64,000 nucleotides of DNA, from positions 1 through 64,000 of the forward strand of contig CAWADG010000004.1 in assembly GCA_963780815.1 (NCBI GenBank). The letters run 5' to 3'. Position numbers and translations under genes: made by a program. This document shows positions 1-8,061 of the stretch, one piece after another. How positions within the stretch are numbered: the first letter of the stretch is position 1; each line of letters opens with the position of its first letter. The DNA comes from VRUE01 sp963780815 (GTDB lineage: Bacteria; Actinomycetota; Thermoleophilia; Solirubrobacterales; 70-9). Under the pieces are notes generated by a model. It saw nothing but the letters and a program-made list of their open reading frames with translations. It was not told where the DNA came from and did not search any database.

Positions 1-29
1 TCGTCCGTTTGGCGACGATCGTCCGACGC

Positions 30-404
30 ATGGAAACCGCGCTCTGGACCGCCCAGGTGCTGCTTGCAGCGATCTTTCTCGCGACCGGCGTGACGAAGCT
101 GACGCAGCCCCGCGCTCGGCTGGCGGCGGGACCGATGGGGTGGGCCGCCGACGTCAGCGATGTCGAGTTCCGCGCCGTCGGTCTGCTCGAGGTTCTCGGG
201 GCGCTGGGGTTGGTTCTGCCGGGAGCATTGGGGATCGCGCCGCTTCTCACCCCGCTCGCCGCGGTGGGACTGGCGCTGACCATGGTCGGCGCGATCACGA
301 CGCACGTGCGCAGGGGAGAGACAGACCGCCTGGCGGTGCCGATCGTCCTCCTCGCCCTGACGCTGTTCGTCGCCGTCGAGCGCTTCGGCCCGCACAGCCT
401 CTGA
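30..404 (+). CDS. DoxX-like small integral membrane protein
   Basis: The product is about 124 residues and mostly hydrophobic, with four likely membrane segments. The first, near the N-terminus, ends in ATGVTKL, the usual DoxX-family opening. It is followed by an amphipathic stretch and a GLLEVLGALGLVLPG segment typical of DoxX-like proteins. The ATG at 30 was preferred over an in-frame TTG at 9, because the family normally starts just before the first helix. The 5' flank lies outside the window, so promoter and upstream partner are unknown. It converges on the CorA gene. Family assignment is by motif; the physiological role of this group is poorly known. Confidence 0.75.
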   Translation: METALWTAQVLLAAIFLATGVTKLTQPRARLAAGPMGWAADVSDVEFRAVGLLEVLGALGLVLPGALGIAPLLTPLAAVGLALTMVGAITTHVRRGETDRLAVPIVLLALTLFVAVERFGPHSL

Positions 405-431
405 TTGGCGGTTTGCATGAGCTGAACTGAA

Positions 432-490
432 GCGCCCGTTGTCACGTCGCGCGCCGGCGGCCGCCGGGCCGTACGTCTAGCAACGGGCGC
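432..490. terminator. Inverted repeat between convergent genes
   Basis: A perfect 10-base inverted repeat, GCGCCCGTTG at 432-441 and CAACGGGCGC at 481-490, surrounds the 3' end of the CorA gene just after the DoxX-like gene stops. Inside the loop lies a second palindrome, CCGGCGGCCGCCGG at 454-467. There is no T-tract. A two-way, intrinsic-like terminator for the convergent pair is plausible but not shown. Confidence 0.4.
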
Positions 491-1419
491 ACCAGGAAAC
501 GCCAGGACAGCGCCGCTGTCGCGATCGGAACGATGAATCCGAGCAGCCAGAAGGCGACCGGGCTGTCGACCCGGTCGACCATCCAGCCGAAGTTCATGCC
601 GAAGAAGCCCGTGATGAACGTGAGCGGGACGAAGATCGTGGCGACGACGCTGACCACATAGGCCCGCTCGTTCAGCTGGAGATCGAGCACCATCCCCATC
701 GCGTTCGCGGCGGCATCGATCGACGTCAGCAGGCGGTTGACCTGGTCCTCGAGCCGGTCGAAGTAGGGCTCCTCGGAGGTGCCGAAGTCTCGAAGCGCTC
801 CGATTTCGAGGTCGACACGCTCGAAGACGGCCTGCTCGTTTTTGACCCACCGCCTCATCGTCGCGAGCCTGGCCCCGGCCTGCCGCAGCGTCGCCCTCGG
901 CACGCTTCTGCCGTCCCCCTCGGTCCATGCCGCGACAAGGGCGTCCAGCCTCACTTCGACCTCGTCGAGCGCGTCGGAGGTGGTGGCGAGCATTGCGTCG
1001 AGCACCGAATAGACGACGTATCGCTTGCTCCGTCCCGGCGGAAGATCGGGAGCCAGGACCGCCTGCAGCGAGACTCGCTCGTGGTGCAGCGTCAGCAGGT
1101 AGTCGCTCGTAAGGAGGACATGAACCTCGATTGGCCGCAGGCGGTATCCGTCCTGCTCCTTCTCCGGCTCGAGCTCGACATAGCAGCGCAGCGCGAAGAC
1201 GACGGACTCTCCGTCAGCGTGGAAGGCCCGTGAGGCGGAGCCGTCGCGAGTCCTCCGCAGAGCGCCTTGGGCGCGCTCGGGAATCCCGAGCGCGTCGACC
1301 AGATCTCCGCGGCTTGTCTCGCTGAGCGAGACGTCGAGCCAGAAGAAGCGCCCCTCGGCGCGCAGTGCGGCGACGCGCTCTCGCTCGGCGGCGTCGAGCC
1401 CGTAGAGCAGGTCCGTCAT
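442..1419 (-). CDS. corA: CorA-type divalent metal transporter
   Basis: This 325-residue protein has the CorA plan: a soluble N-terminal alpha/beta domain, a long helical stalk (residues about 150-260) and two C-terminal membrane helices. The signature GMNF follows the first helix in GFFGMNFGWM, at about residues 278-287. The tail is basic (RPGGRRRAT). CorA pentamers carry Mg2+ or Co2+ through the inner membrane; which ion this one moves cannot be read from sequence. The frame stays open upstream to 1848, but that extension is the opposite-frame shadow of the next gene. The ATG at 1419 begins the recognisable domain. It is the last gene in its strand run and converges on the DoxX-like gene. 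Confidence 0.9.
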   Translation of the reverse strand: MTDLLYGLDAAERERVAALRAEGRFFWLDVSLSETSRGDLVDALGIPERAQGALRRTRDGSASRAFHADGESVVFALRCYVELEPEKEQDGYRLRPIEVHVLLTSDYLLTLHHERVSLQAVLAPDLPPGRSKRYVVYSVLDAMLATTSDALDEVEVRLDALVAAWTEGDGRSVPRATLRQAGARLATMRRWVKNEQAVFERVDLEIGALRDFGTSEEPYFDRLEDQVNRLLTSIDAAANAMGMVLDLQLNERAYVVSVVATIFVPLTFITGFFGMNFGWMVDRVDSPVAFWLLGFIVPIATAALSWRFLVRPLLDVRPGGRRRAT

Positions 1420-1430
1420 GGCGCCTAAGA

Positions 1431-1895
1431 CTAGGAGGCGACCCGGCGGTCCAAGCCGCTCGGAGCTATGTCTAGGTGCTGGCGAACCGCGAGCGCTTCT
1501 CGCGACGGTGGGGAGCTCCATTCCTCGATCCCGCGCCAGCCGGTCGGCGTTCCCCGTTCCTCCGGGTTCGCGGCGTCGGCGCGCTCCTTCGCGACCGCGT
1601 AGACCTCTTGGAACTCGTTTCGATTCTCGGCGTGGCTGGCGGTCGAGTAGGTCGCGCCGACTCTCTCGCGCAGATCGTCGATCGTCGTCTGCGTGGCGAC
1701 GACGAGGGATTCGATCGCCGCCTCGACCTGCTTGTCGGTCTTCGCCCCTGCGAAATCCCCGGTGGCTTTCGCGTGGCGCTCGCGGTGTTCGTCGAGCGCG
1801 GTCCACTCGACCACCTTCAAGGTCGGTAGCCAGTCGGCCTTCGACCAAGCGCAGCGGGCGACTTCACGACGCAGGCGGTCGAGGTCGTCGCTCAT
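1431..1895 (-). CDS. Hypothetical protein of a mobile-element relic
   Basis: A 154-residue soluble protein without recognised domain, with an acidic and basic helical middle section and a Trp-rich C-terminal half. Its ATG at 1895 overlaps the stop of the preceding small gene in an ATGA junction. That small gene overlaps a terminase fragment the same way, so the three were probably translated together. Association with terminase pieces suggests it came with a phage or satellite. I do not recognise the family. Confidence 0.5.
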   Translation of the reverse strand: MSDDLDRLRREVARCAWSKADWLPTLKVVEWTALDEHRERHAKATGDFAGAKTDKQVEAAIESLVVATQTTIDDLRERVGATYSTASHAENRNEFQEVYAVAKERADAANPEERGTPTGWRGIEEWSSPPSREALAVRQHLDIAPSGLDRRVAS

Positions 1896-2065
1896 TTCTC
1901 GGACCGGGTTTCGATTTCGATGTAGGCGATCGAGGTCGTCGGTGCCTCGACCCGGTGCGTTCTGCCGTCGAAGAGACCCTCAGCGAGGATCAGCGTCGCC
2001 TCGGAGTCGGCGCTGGCCTTCCGGTAGCGGTACGTCGCCTTCGCCAGAACCCAGCCCCCGGTCAT
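1892..2065 (-). CDS. Small hypothetical protein coupled to a terminase fragment
   Basis: The product is 57 residues and begins MTGGWVLAKATYRYRKAS. The start codon overlaps the stop of the terminase fragment (ATGA at 2062-2065), and its stop overlaps the next start (ATGA at 1892-1895). The charged, beta-rich composition and four-base overlaps on both sides argue that it is a real gene of the relic operon despite its size. Function unknown. Confidence 0.5.
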   Translation of the reverse strand: MTGGWVLAKATYRYRKASADSEATLILAEGLFDGRTHRVEAPTTSIAYIEIETRSEK

Positions 2066-2355
2066 CCCATCACCCGCCAGATCGTCGGCGGCGGTGTCGG
2101 CTCCGCCGCCGTGAATGATCGACCAGGGAAGAGCCGCTGCATCTCGGCGACGTCGTCGGCGGCGAGCAGCATCGCCAGGGCGAGACCGGCGAGGTCGGTC
2201 GTCTTGCTCGATCCGCGGCTGCGGGTCAGCAGCGAGTACGGCGGACCGTCCTCCGCGAGGACGGCGCGGGCGTCTTCGATCTGGAACGGGTAGGCGGCGT
2301 CGATCCAGAGCCGCCCGTCAGGAAGTCGGAGACGCGCCAGGACGTCGACGCGCGT
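2062..2355 (-). pseudogene. Terminase large subunit, N-terminal fragment
   Basis: Reading the complement from 2355 gives a peptide with LARLRLPDGRLWIDAAYPFQ, then PPYSLLTRSRGSSKTTDLAG. This is the N-terminus and Walker A-like loop (SRGSSKTTD) of phage terminase large subunits of the actinobacterial type. The reading frame stops after about 95 residues, whereas the family has 450-600, so motor and nuclease domains are gone. No in-frame ATG or GTG opens it. The fragment lies directly after a terminase small-subunit relic and runs into two coupled small genes, so a deletion probably removed most of the element. Confidence 0.6.
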
Positions 2356-2358
2356 TCA

Positions 2359-2388
2359 TTGACCCTGCCTCGGCTTCGCGGATACGCT
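2359..2388 (+). promoter_or_regulatory. Candidate leaderless promoter
   Basis: TTGACC at 2359-2364 and TACGCT at 2383-2388 are separated by 18 bases and match the actinobacterial -35 and -10 boxes. A GTG start follows six bases after the -10 box, the geometry of a leaderless transcript. Read by eye only. Confidence 0.45.
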
Positions 2389-2394
2389 CTCGCC

Positions 2395-2568
2395 GTGGAA
2401 GTCGTGCGCTCGCCGAAGTTTTGGGAGTGGGTCGGGGGAATCGTTCTGGTCGCCACCGGGATCGCCTTCCTGATCCTCGACGACGTCGTGCTGGGGATCA
2501 TCGCCATCGTGGCCGGACTGGCGCTGCTCGTGATTCCGTTTCTCGGCGGCGGCGGAACCCGCGCCTAG
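2395..2568 (+). CDS. Small two-helix membrane protein
   Basis: The product has 57 residues. It opens with a short aromatic amphipathic segment (SPKFWEWVGG), followed by two hydrophobic segments split by a DD pair (FLILDDVVLGIIAIVAG), and ends GGGGTRA. The GTG at 2395 was chosen because it follows a good -10 box by six bases; a TTG at 2359 is also in frame. It lies antisense within the end of a degraded phage gene, whose complementary translation here is low-complexity and polar. The plus strand is therefore the likelier coding strand. No family recognised. Confidence 0.5.
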   Translation: MEVVRSPKFWEWVGGIVLVATGIAFLILDDVVLGIIAIVAGLALLVIPFLGGGGTRA

Positions 2569-2569
2569 A

Positions 2570-3103
2570 TCGGCCGCCTCGAAGCGCTTGTCGAGACGTT
2601 CCCGCGCTCGCCGGTTCGCCTCCGCATCCTCCGCGAACGCCTCCGCCTGCATCAGCCGCAGTCCGAGTTTGAAGCGCGACTCCGGCGTCAGCCCGAGCGC
2701 AGCGAGCGCCCGATCGAAGGCTCGCTCGGCTTCTAGCTCGTAGCGGGCGGAGGACTTCGTCTCGCCGGTCTTTTCGTCGAGCCGTCCATGCATCTCGTTC
2801 CAGGCGACGACGGATCGGTAGCGCTTGAGCGCCACGGCCAGCCGCTCGATCGCCAGGGTGTCCGCAGCCGGAGCCGCCTCGCCTTCGCGGACCGGGACGA
2901 CGGCGGCGATCCCGTCCATGACCTCCCGCGTCTCGGCGTCAACGTTGCGGATCAGCGCCTCGGAGAATCCGCCGTACTTGATCGCCCGCGAGTTTGCCGG
3001 GCGGCGCGGTCTTGGAACCGGGGATCAGATTCGCGAGCGAGTTCGGATGACGGATCGAGCCGCCGGTTCTGCGCGGTTTGCTCTTGCGTCGGCGTCGGGT
3101 CAC
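2570..3103 (-). pseudogene. Phage terminase small subunit relic (frameshifted)
   Basis: A GTG at 3103 opens a basic N-terminus leading into NSLANLIPGSKTAPPG. Near 3005 the frame breaks, and the sequence resumes in another frame as NSRAIKYGGFSEALIRN. It continues through a helical segment containing KRYRSVVAWNEMHGRLDE and ALGLTPESRFKLGLR, the C-terminal helix typical of P27-like terminase small subunits. After about 2570 the same frame stays open to 2356, but there it is probably the shadow of the plus-strand membrane gene. With the large-subunit fragment downstream, this marks a defective prophage or satellite. Confidence 0.55.
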
Positions 3104-3275
3104 GACGCGGCGGTCTCCGTTTCGACCCGCGACTCAAGTTCCGCGACCGCATCCGCGCCAGCTTCAAGGCGAAGGCGGGCGAGTCGCCGCCCACGCAACA
3201 AAGCCACGCCGCCTCAAGAGCGAAGACCACGCCGGACGCTGCAGGCGAGTTCGCAAAGCCGAGCCGGAACTCGCA

Positions 3276-3531
3276 TTACTCTTCCTCGCGCGACCATCGC
3301 TCGGCGTACGCCCTCGCCTCGGCGTCGAGGTCTAGCTCGTCTTCGGGGACGGTGATGTTGCCGAAGCCGTCGCTCGGCGCAGCCGGGCGGTAGCGAGCCT
3401 CCCTCGCCATCCGCCGGTAGCTCGCCTCGACCTGCTCGACAATCTCTCGGCTCGGTTCGTCTCATTCGCTGCTCAGCTCTCCGGCCTTCGCCGGGGTTGA
3501 ATTCCAGGGTAGGCGCGCGCTCAAGAGTCAC
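3276..3531 (-). pseudogene. Short acidic phage-relic gene, frameshifted
   Basis: A GTG at 3531 overlaps the end of the HTH gene by 11 bases and opens MTLERAPTLEFNPGEGRRAEQ. After a frame change near 3450 the complement reads EIVEQVEASYRRMAREARY, then ITVPEDELDLDAEARAYAER, ending at a TAA at 3276-3278. This second part is acidic, helical and protein-like, unlike either other frame. It was probably one small gene between the HTH gene and the terminase. No family recognised. Confidence 0.35.
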
Positions 3532-3886
3532 GGCGCCCCCGTATCGGGAGCAGACCGGGCGCAGAGTCCGAGCGCGGTCGTCGGCGCGGCTTCGATCTGG
3601 CTTTGCGAGCGGGTTTGCCGGACTCTGACCCTCTGCTCCCCGAGCGGGCGGTCAGCCTTTCGGCGACCGTCTCCGGCTCGAAGCGCAGGCGCGGGCGCTT
3701 GCCGGTTCCGATCCTGATCGCGCCGAGCGCGTCGGCGTTCTCGTAGACGTAGGCGCGGCTCAGTCGAAACCGCCGGGCGACCTCCGCGGCGTCGATCAAT
3801 CCGGCGCCCGGTTCCTCCCGCAGTAGCTCGCTGACGCGGCGGGCGATCGCCTCGACCGATGCCGGATCGAGGTGGACGTCGGTCAC
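3521..3886 (-). CDS. Helix-turn-helix DNA-binding protein (excisionase-like)
   Basis: The 121-residue product has an N-terminal helix (SVEAIARRVSELLREE), then a MerR/Xis-type winged HTH: LIDAAEVARRFRLSRAYVYE, followed by a wing with IRIGTGKRPRLRFEPETV. The C-terminus is a basic tail. Proteins of this shape open many actinobacterial phage satellites and act as excisionases or small repressors. The GTG at 3886 fits the domain; the frame stays open upstream to 4042 without homology. It heads the minus-strand relic operon leading into the terminase fragments. No integrase is adjacent. Confidence 0.65.
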   Translation of the reverse strand: MTDVHLDPASVEAIARRVSELLREEPGAGLIDAAEVARRFRLSRAYVYENADALGAIRIGTGKRPRLRFEPETVAERLTARSGSRGSESGKPARKARSKPRRRPRSDSAPGLLPIRGRRDS

Positions 3887-4022
3887 GATCCGAGCCTCGA
3901 TTCGACTGTTCTCCGACCTCGAAAGGCGATTTTCGGCGAATGAGCGGCGTCGAGCTCCTTGACCCGCGAGATCACCCAGAGTGTGTGACGACCGATCACC
4001 AATGCGCGTACATACTGCGGCC

Positions 4023-4181
4023 ATGGATACATCGACGTCCACGGCGCCGGTAACAGGCGCGCGGCTCTCGCGCGCGCTAACTTATCTCGTGTACGCGTTC
4101 GTGCTCGTCGCCCTCGTCATGCTTCTGCTCGGCTTCTTCCTGCTCAGCGATCGAATCGCCCAGATGGGTTACGCGGGATGA
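4023..4181 (+). CDS. Small single-pass membrane protein coupled to the GH15 gene
   Basis: This 52-residue protein has a polar N-terminus, one long hydrophobic helix (LVYAFVLVALVMLLLGFFLL) and a short tail. Its stop overlaps the ATG of the glycoside hydrolase gene, so the two are probably translated together. A CATACT box at 4011-4016 lies six bases before the ATG, as in leaderless transcripts; an upstream in-frame ATG at 3981 is therefore less likely. Function unknown. Confidence 0.55.
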   Translation: MDTSTSTAPVTGARLSRALTYLVYAFVLVALVMLLLGFFLLSDRIAQMGYAG

Positions 4182-6130
4182 GCGCCACGGCGAACGCGCG
4201 CGCCTCGAGCCGCTCCGCCGACGGAGGCAGCGCCGCAGCTGCCACCCCGCAGAGCGCTGCGATGCCGGGGAGCGCAGCGGCTCCGTCTCCATTCACCCCG
4301 ATCGCCAACTACGGGTTCCTGTCCAACTGCCACACGGGCGCGCTGGTGGCCCCGGACGGCACGGTCGACTGGCTGTGCGTCCCCCGGTTCGACTCGCCGA
4401 GCGTGTTCGGTGCCCTGCTCGACCGCGGCGCCGGCAGCTTCAGGTTCGGCCCATTCGGGATCAACGTTCCCAGTGACAGGATCTACGAGCCTGGGACCAA
4501 CACGCTGGTGACGTCGTGGAAGACGCAGACGGGCTGGGTCGTCGTGCGCGACGCGCTGACGATGGGACCCCGCCGTGGCGAGGACACGGTCACACCCCAC
4601 ACCCGACCGCCATCGGACGAGGATGCGAACCACGCGCTCGTGCGGATTGCCCAATGCATCGACGGCAGCGTCGAGATCGACCTGGTGTGCGAGCCCGGGT
4701 TCGACTATGGCCGCCTTCCCGGCGAGTGGACGCTGAGCCCGGATCGGCATCGAGCCGACGCCAAGGGGGGCGAGCAGGCACTACGGCTCCAGACCGACAT
4801 GCTCGTGGGCATCGAGGCCGGCCGGGCTCGGGCCCGCCACGTCCTGCGCGCCGGCGAGACCGTCTATTGCGCAGTGGCCTGGAGCGACGAAGCGCTTGTC
4901 CCGACCGGCAGCGACGAGGCCGCAGATCAGCTCGCGGCGACGACGCGCTTCTGGCGCGACTGGCTCGCCCGGGCGGCGATTCCCGACCACGAGCTTGGGC
5001 CGATGATCCAGCGGTCGGCACTGACAATCAAGGGCCTCACGTACATGCCGACGGGGGCGACGGTGGCGGCGCTCACCACGTCGCTGCCGGAGACACCCGC
5101 CGGCGAGCGGAACTGGGACTACCGCTACACCTGGATCCGCGACTCGACCTTCCTTCTACGTGCGCTGCACTTCCTGCTCCTGGATTGGGAGGCCGACGAG
5201 TTCATGCAGTACATGGCCGACCTCGAACCCAACGACGATGGCGGCCTCCAGATCATGTATGGGATCGACGGTCGCCGGGATCTGACCGAGTCGGTGCGCG
5301 AGGACCTATCCGGATACGGCGGCGCACACCCCGTCCGCATCGGGAACGGCGCCTTCGACCAGCGGCAGAACGACGTCTTCGGTGCCGCCCTCGACTCCGT
5401 CCTGCTCCACAGCCGCCGGAGCCAGCGCATTCCGCGGCGCCTGTGGCCGCTCGTGCAGGCGCAGGCCGAATGCGCGACAGCGGTGTGGCGTCTACCGGAC
5501 CAGGGCATCTGGGAGGCGCGCGGCGAGCCGCAGCACTACGTCTCATCGAAGCTGATGTGCTGGGTCGGGCTCGACCGCGCAGCGCGTCTCGCGAACATCC
5601 GCGGAGATGCTGAGCTCTCGGCCAGCTGGGCAGAGACTGCCGCGGAGATCAAGTCGGACATCCTCGAGCACGGGGTCGACAGCCGCGGGGTGCTGCGCCA
5701 GCACTACAACACCGACGCGCTCGACGCTTCAACACTGCTCGCAGGGATCTTCGGGTTCCTGCCGGGCGACGACGCACGACTGCGTGCCACCGTGCTGGCC
5801 ATCGCAGACGACCTGACTGAGCAGGGATTCGTGCTGCGGTACCGGACCGAACAGACCGACGACGGACTATCCGGCAAGGAGGGGAGCTTTCTCATCTGCT
5901 CCTTCTGGCTGGTCTCGGCGCTGGCGATCATCGGCGAGACGCAGCGGGCAAGACACCTGATGGACCGCCTCGTGAAGGCCGCATCCCCGCTCGGGCTGTA
6001 TGCGGAGGAGTTCGACGCCGAGACCGGCGGACACCTCGGGAACTTTCCGCAGGCCTTTTCGCACCTCGCATTGGTCGAGGCTGCCGCGCGAATCATCCTC
6101 GCAGAGGGCCTGCAGGAGGTGGCCGGCTGA
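4178..6130 (+). CDS. Glycoside hydrolase family 15 protein (glucoamylase/trehalase-type)
   Basis: The 650-residue protein has the usual two-part plan. An N-terminal trehalase-like beta domain opens IANYGFLSNCHTGALVAPDG and VDWLCVPRFDSPSVFG. A C-terminal (alpha/alpha)6 barrel contains GERNWDYRYTWIRDS at about residues 308-322. The likely general acid Glu lies in QGIWEARG near residue 445 and the base in EEFDAETG near residue 608, followed by GNFPQAFSHLALV. In Actinobacteria close relatives include GH15 trehalases and alpha-glucosidases; substrate cannot be set from sequence. No signal peptide is seen, which suits a cytosolic enzyme acting on trehalose or short maltodextrins. It shares ATGA with the small membrane gene upstream. 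Confidence 0.88.
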   Translation: MSATANARASSRSADGGSAAAATPQSAAMPGSAAAPSPFTPIANYGFLSNCHTGALVAPDGTVDWLCVPRFDSPSVFGALLDRGAGSFRFGPFGINVPSDRIYEPGTNTLVTSWKTQTGWVVVRDALTMGPRRGEDTVTPHTRPPSDEDANHALVRIAQCIDGSVEIDLVCEPGFDYGRLPGEWTLSPDRHRADAKGGEQALRLQTDMLVGIEAGRARARHVLRAGETVYCAVAWSDEALVPTGSDEAADQLAATTRFWRDWLARAAIPDHELGPMIQRSALTIKGLTYMPTGATVAALTTSLPETPAGERNWDYRYTWIRDSTFLLRALHFLLLDWEADEFMQYMADLEPNDDGGLQIMYGIDGRRDLTESVREDLSGYGGAHPVRIGNGAFDQRQNDVFGAALDSVLLHSRRSQRIPRRLWPLVQAQAECATAVWRLPDQGIWEARGEPQHYVSSKLMCWVGLDRAARLANIRGDAELSASWAETAAEIKSDILEHGVDSRGVLRQHYNTDALDASTLLAGIFGFLPGDDARLRATVLAIADDLTEQGFVLRYRTEQTDDGLSGKEGSFLICSFWLVSALAIIGETQRARHLMDRLVKAASPLGLYAEEFDAETGGHLGNFPQAFSHLALVEAAARIILAEGLQEVAG

Positions 6131-6139
6131 CTGCCTGGG

Positions 6140-6268
6140 TCTCCCACCTGTACTGAAATTACTCAGCAGAAGCCAGAGCCCGGGGATGAAGACAAACGGC
6201 GTCCTGTCGTCCGAGTTCGCCTGCTCGATCCGTTGCGACTCCCGCTCGGTGATGTGGCCACTTGAGGC
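6140..6268 (-). pseudogene. N-terminal fragment of an alpha/beta hydrolase
   Basis: The complement from about 6268 reads GHITERESQRIEQANSDDR, then TPFVFIPGLWLLLSNF, the opening strand and oxyanion-loop region of alpha/beta hydrolases that normally read VFIHGLW. The similarity ends where the sequence meets the GH15 gene, and no start codon is clear. It is a remnant of about 43 codons that explains part of the 270-base gap before the lipoprotein gene. Confidence 0.45.
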
Positions 6269-6398
6269 TCCTTCCCCCGCGGGCGTCCGGCGGGTCGCGG
6301 TTCGGTCGCGAGTTGAGGTTCAGCCCCAGTGTTCACCTTGCGGGATTCGTCGGGCAGCGATCGGAGGCTTCGGACGAGGGGTGGTAGGTTGGCTTCCG

Positions 6399-6800
6399 AT
6401 GGCTCGTCGCAGTGCCTCGACGCTCATATTGCTCTCGCTCGGCGTCTTCGTGGCGCTCGGCTGCGGAAGCGACAAGCCGGAGTACTGCTCCAAGGCTGAC
6501 GACCTTCAGGAAGCGGTCGGCACACTGAAGAGCGACGTGAGCAGCAGGAACGTTTCGGCGATCCGTTCCGATCTGAAGTCGGTGAATGCCGACGCCGACG
6601 CCGTGGCAGGCGCGGCCGAGTCGGAATTTCCGAGCGAGAGCAAGGCGATTCGGTCATCGGTTTCGAGGCTGGCCAGGACCATCGACGCGCTTCCCTCCTC
6701 GCCGAGCGCGAGCGACATAGTAGGTCTGGCGGGTGGCGTCAGCGAAGTGGCGTCGGCGATCGACAACTTCAAGTCCGCCACGAGCTCCGAATGTGACTAG
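6399..6800 (+). CDS. Small secreted lipoprotein
   Basis: The product is 133 residues. A short basic N-terminus, a hydrophobic segment (STLILLSLGVFVALGC) and a lipobox Cys at about residue 26 mark a lipoprotein. The mature part is helical and rich in Ser, Ala and Asp, with repeated heptad-like spacing, and ends in a Cys close to the C-terminus (SSECD), which could pair with the Cys in SDKPEYCSK. A TAGGTT box at 6385-6390 is eight bases from the ATG, suggesting a leaderless transcript. Similar small helical lipoproteins are common in Actinobacteria; no function is known. Confidence 0.7.
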   Translation: MARRSASTLILLSLGVFVALGCGSDKPEYCSKADDLQEAVGTLKSDVSSRNVSAIRSDLKSVNADADAVAGAAESEFPSESKAIRSSVSRLARTIDALPSSPSASDIVGLAGGVSEVASAIDNFKSATSSECD

Positions 6801-7084
6801 CGGCTAGCGATCAGCGTCAGCGTAGGCTAACGTCGCCGCTCAGTACCGGCCACCGCTGATGGCCTCGCTCTGCGACGGCGCACGGTGTGCAATGCGAGCG
6901 ATCATCGCCGATTCGGTCACGAGGCCCGACTGCCCGAAGCCGCTAGCCACCGGAGCGGCATCGAGATGACGGTGCCAACGAACTAGGCCTCCGGGACGAA
7001 CCGGCCCGTGACCCGCAGCTTGCTGGGGGTGCGCAGCATCCCAAGCGGGCTGTAGTTCATGCCGAGCTGGCGCTGGTCGACCTA

Positions 7085-7550
7085 GGCCTCGACGAGGACC
7101 TCGAGGCTCGTCTTCGACTCGGCTCAGCTTCGCCTCGAGCTCAAGCGGGACGGGTTCAGGGCGAATCTGGAGAAGGGGAAAATCGGTCGATTTGAAGAGA
7201 GGAAGGACGCCGAAGGCAAGGTAAAGGTTGTCCCGATCTTGACGTTCCATGATCTCCGGCACACCTTCGGAACCACCTGCGCTGCGGCCGGCATCCCCCT
7301 TCGGACGATCATGGAGTGGATGGGTCATAAGGACATCAAGACCACGATGGTCTACGCGCACTACTCCCCAAGCGAACGCGAGGCCGACCTCATCCAGCAG
7401 GCATTCAAAGGCTCAGAGATTCCAATCGATCCTGGGGTCCTCCTGGAGGAAGAAGGGGCCCAATCGGGGCCTGATCCTGAGACAACCACGGCCAGCTCAG
7501 GACAACTCGACGCAACGCGGCCAGTCCCCAATCGGCCGCCATCAAGCTGA
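7085..7550 (+). pseudogene. Tyrosine integrase, C-terminal fragment (copy 1)
   Basis: The frame opens only after a TAG near 7082. It reads LELKRDGFRANLEKGKIG, then FHDLRHTFGTTCAAAGIPL and GHKDIKTTMVYAHY, which carry the HxLRH box, the second conserved His and the nucleophilic Tyr of tyrosine recombinases. The N-terminal two thirds, including the first catalytic Arg, are missing. The tail runs to 7550, nine bases before a tRNA-His 3' end. This is the best-preserved copy of a module repeated at 11090, 12530 and 36996. The preceding stretch, 6801-7084, shows only broken frames and no gene I can support. Confidence 0.8.
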
Positions 7551-7558
7551 TCCGCGGA

Positions 7559-7602
7559 TTTGTGGTCCAGGCGGTCGCCGGTTCGAATCCGGTCGTCCAC
7601 CC
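7559..7602 (+). repeat. tRNA-His 3'-end fragment, attachment-site scar (copy 1)
   Basis: The 44 bases run from an anticodon-type loop TTGTGGT (GTG, His) through CCAGG, a variable loop, the T-arm GCCGG-TTCGAAT-CCGGT and the acceptor strand CGTCCAC. No matching 5' half lies upstream; the integrase end does. This is what is left at one edge of an element that integrates into the tRNA 3' end. Related sequence continues about 130 bases past it and recurs after copy 2. Confidence 0.75.
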
Positions 7603-7785
7603 TGAAGACCTGCAAATCGGCGCTTTTGATTTTGCAGGACCGCATAGATCTCGGCCAGGGGACAATCCGGGGTCGATTTTCCTGGGACAAATCCGCTGCA
7701 AATCGACCCGTTGGGGAATCGGTTGGAGCTCTGGGATTCCCAACCGTCGAGTCCCTGCGAGCACACGCCGCCCGTCGTCTCGTCT

Positions 7786-7804
7786 TGTAGACTGAGTATC
7801 TACA
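7786..7804. promoter_or_regulatory. Inverted-repeat operator at the antitoxin start
   Basis: TGTAGA at 7786-7791 and TCTACA at 7799-7804 form a perfect 6-base inverted repeat with a 7-base spacer. It covers a TAGACT -10-like box and touches the antitoxin ATG. Ribbon-helix-helix antitoxins commonly bind such palindromes to repress their own operon. Confidence 0.5.
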
Positions 7805-8061
7805 TGGCTGCAACGGACACCACCACGATCCGAGTTCCAACTGAGACGCGCGATCGGTTGAAGGCGCTGGCACTACGCCGCGGCGAGGCCGCCAGCGAGG
7901 TCGTTGCGAAGCTCGTCAACGCCGCCGACGAGGAGGCGATGCTGGCCGAGATCGCCGTGGGTTTCGAGGAGCTCGCCAGCGATCCAAAGGCACTCGCTGC
8001 CTATCGCGCCGAGAGCGATGAGCTTGAGTCCGGTTTCGAGGCGCCGGCGCCGGAGTGGTAG
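7804..8061 (+). CDS. Ribbon-helix-helix antitoxin (MazE-like)
   Basis: The 85-residue protein starts with a short beta strand and two helices (TTTIRVPTETRDRLKALALR, then EAASEVVAKLVNAAD) as in ribbon-helix-helix dimers. An acidic C-terminal tail (ESDELESGFEAPAPEW) would wrap the toxin. The ATG at 7804 lies at the start of the domain and within the palindromic operator. The gene overlaps the toxin gene by 7 bases, the usual order for antitoxin then toxin. It sits just inside the first tRNA-His scar, so it was probably cargo of an integrated element. Confidence 0.8.
   Translation: MAATDTTTIRVPTETRDRLKALALRRGEAASEVVAKLVNAADEEAMLAEIAVGFEELASDPKALAAYRAESDELESGFEAPAPEW

Noticed and set aside
2356..2570. 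C-terminal extension of the terminase small-subunit frame
   Set aside because: Low-complexity polar text complementary to a membrane gene with its own promoter; kept outside the annotated relic, though its stop abuts the terminase large fragment.
7361..7873. Minus-strand frames reading DRIRTGDRLDHKSA and similar near the tRNA scars
   Set aside because: These are well-known false translations of tRNA 3' ends and their flanks; the same text recurs at every scar, at 11331, 12412 and 36934.
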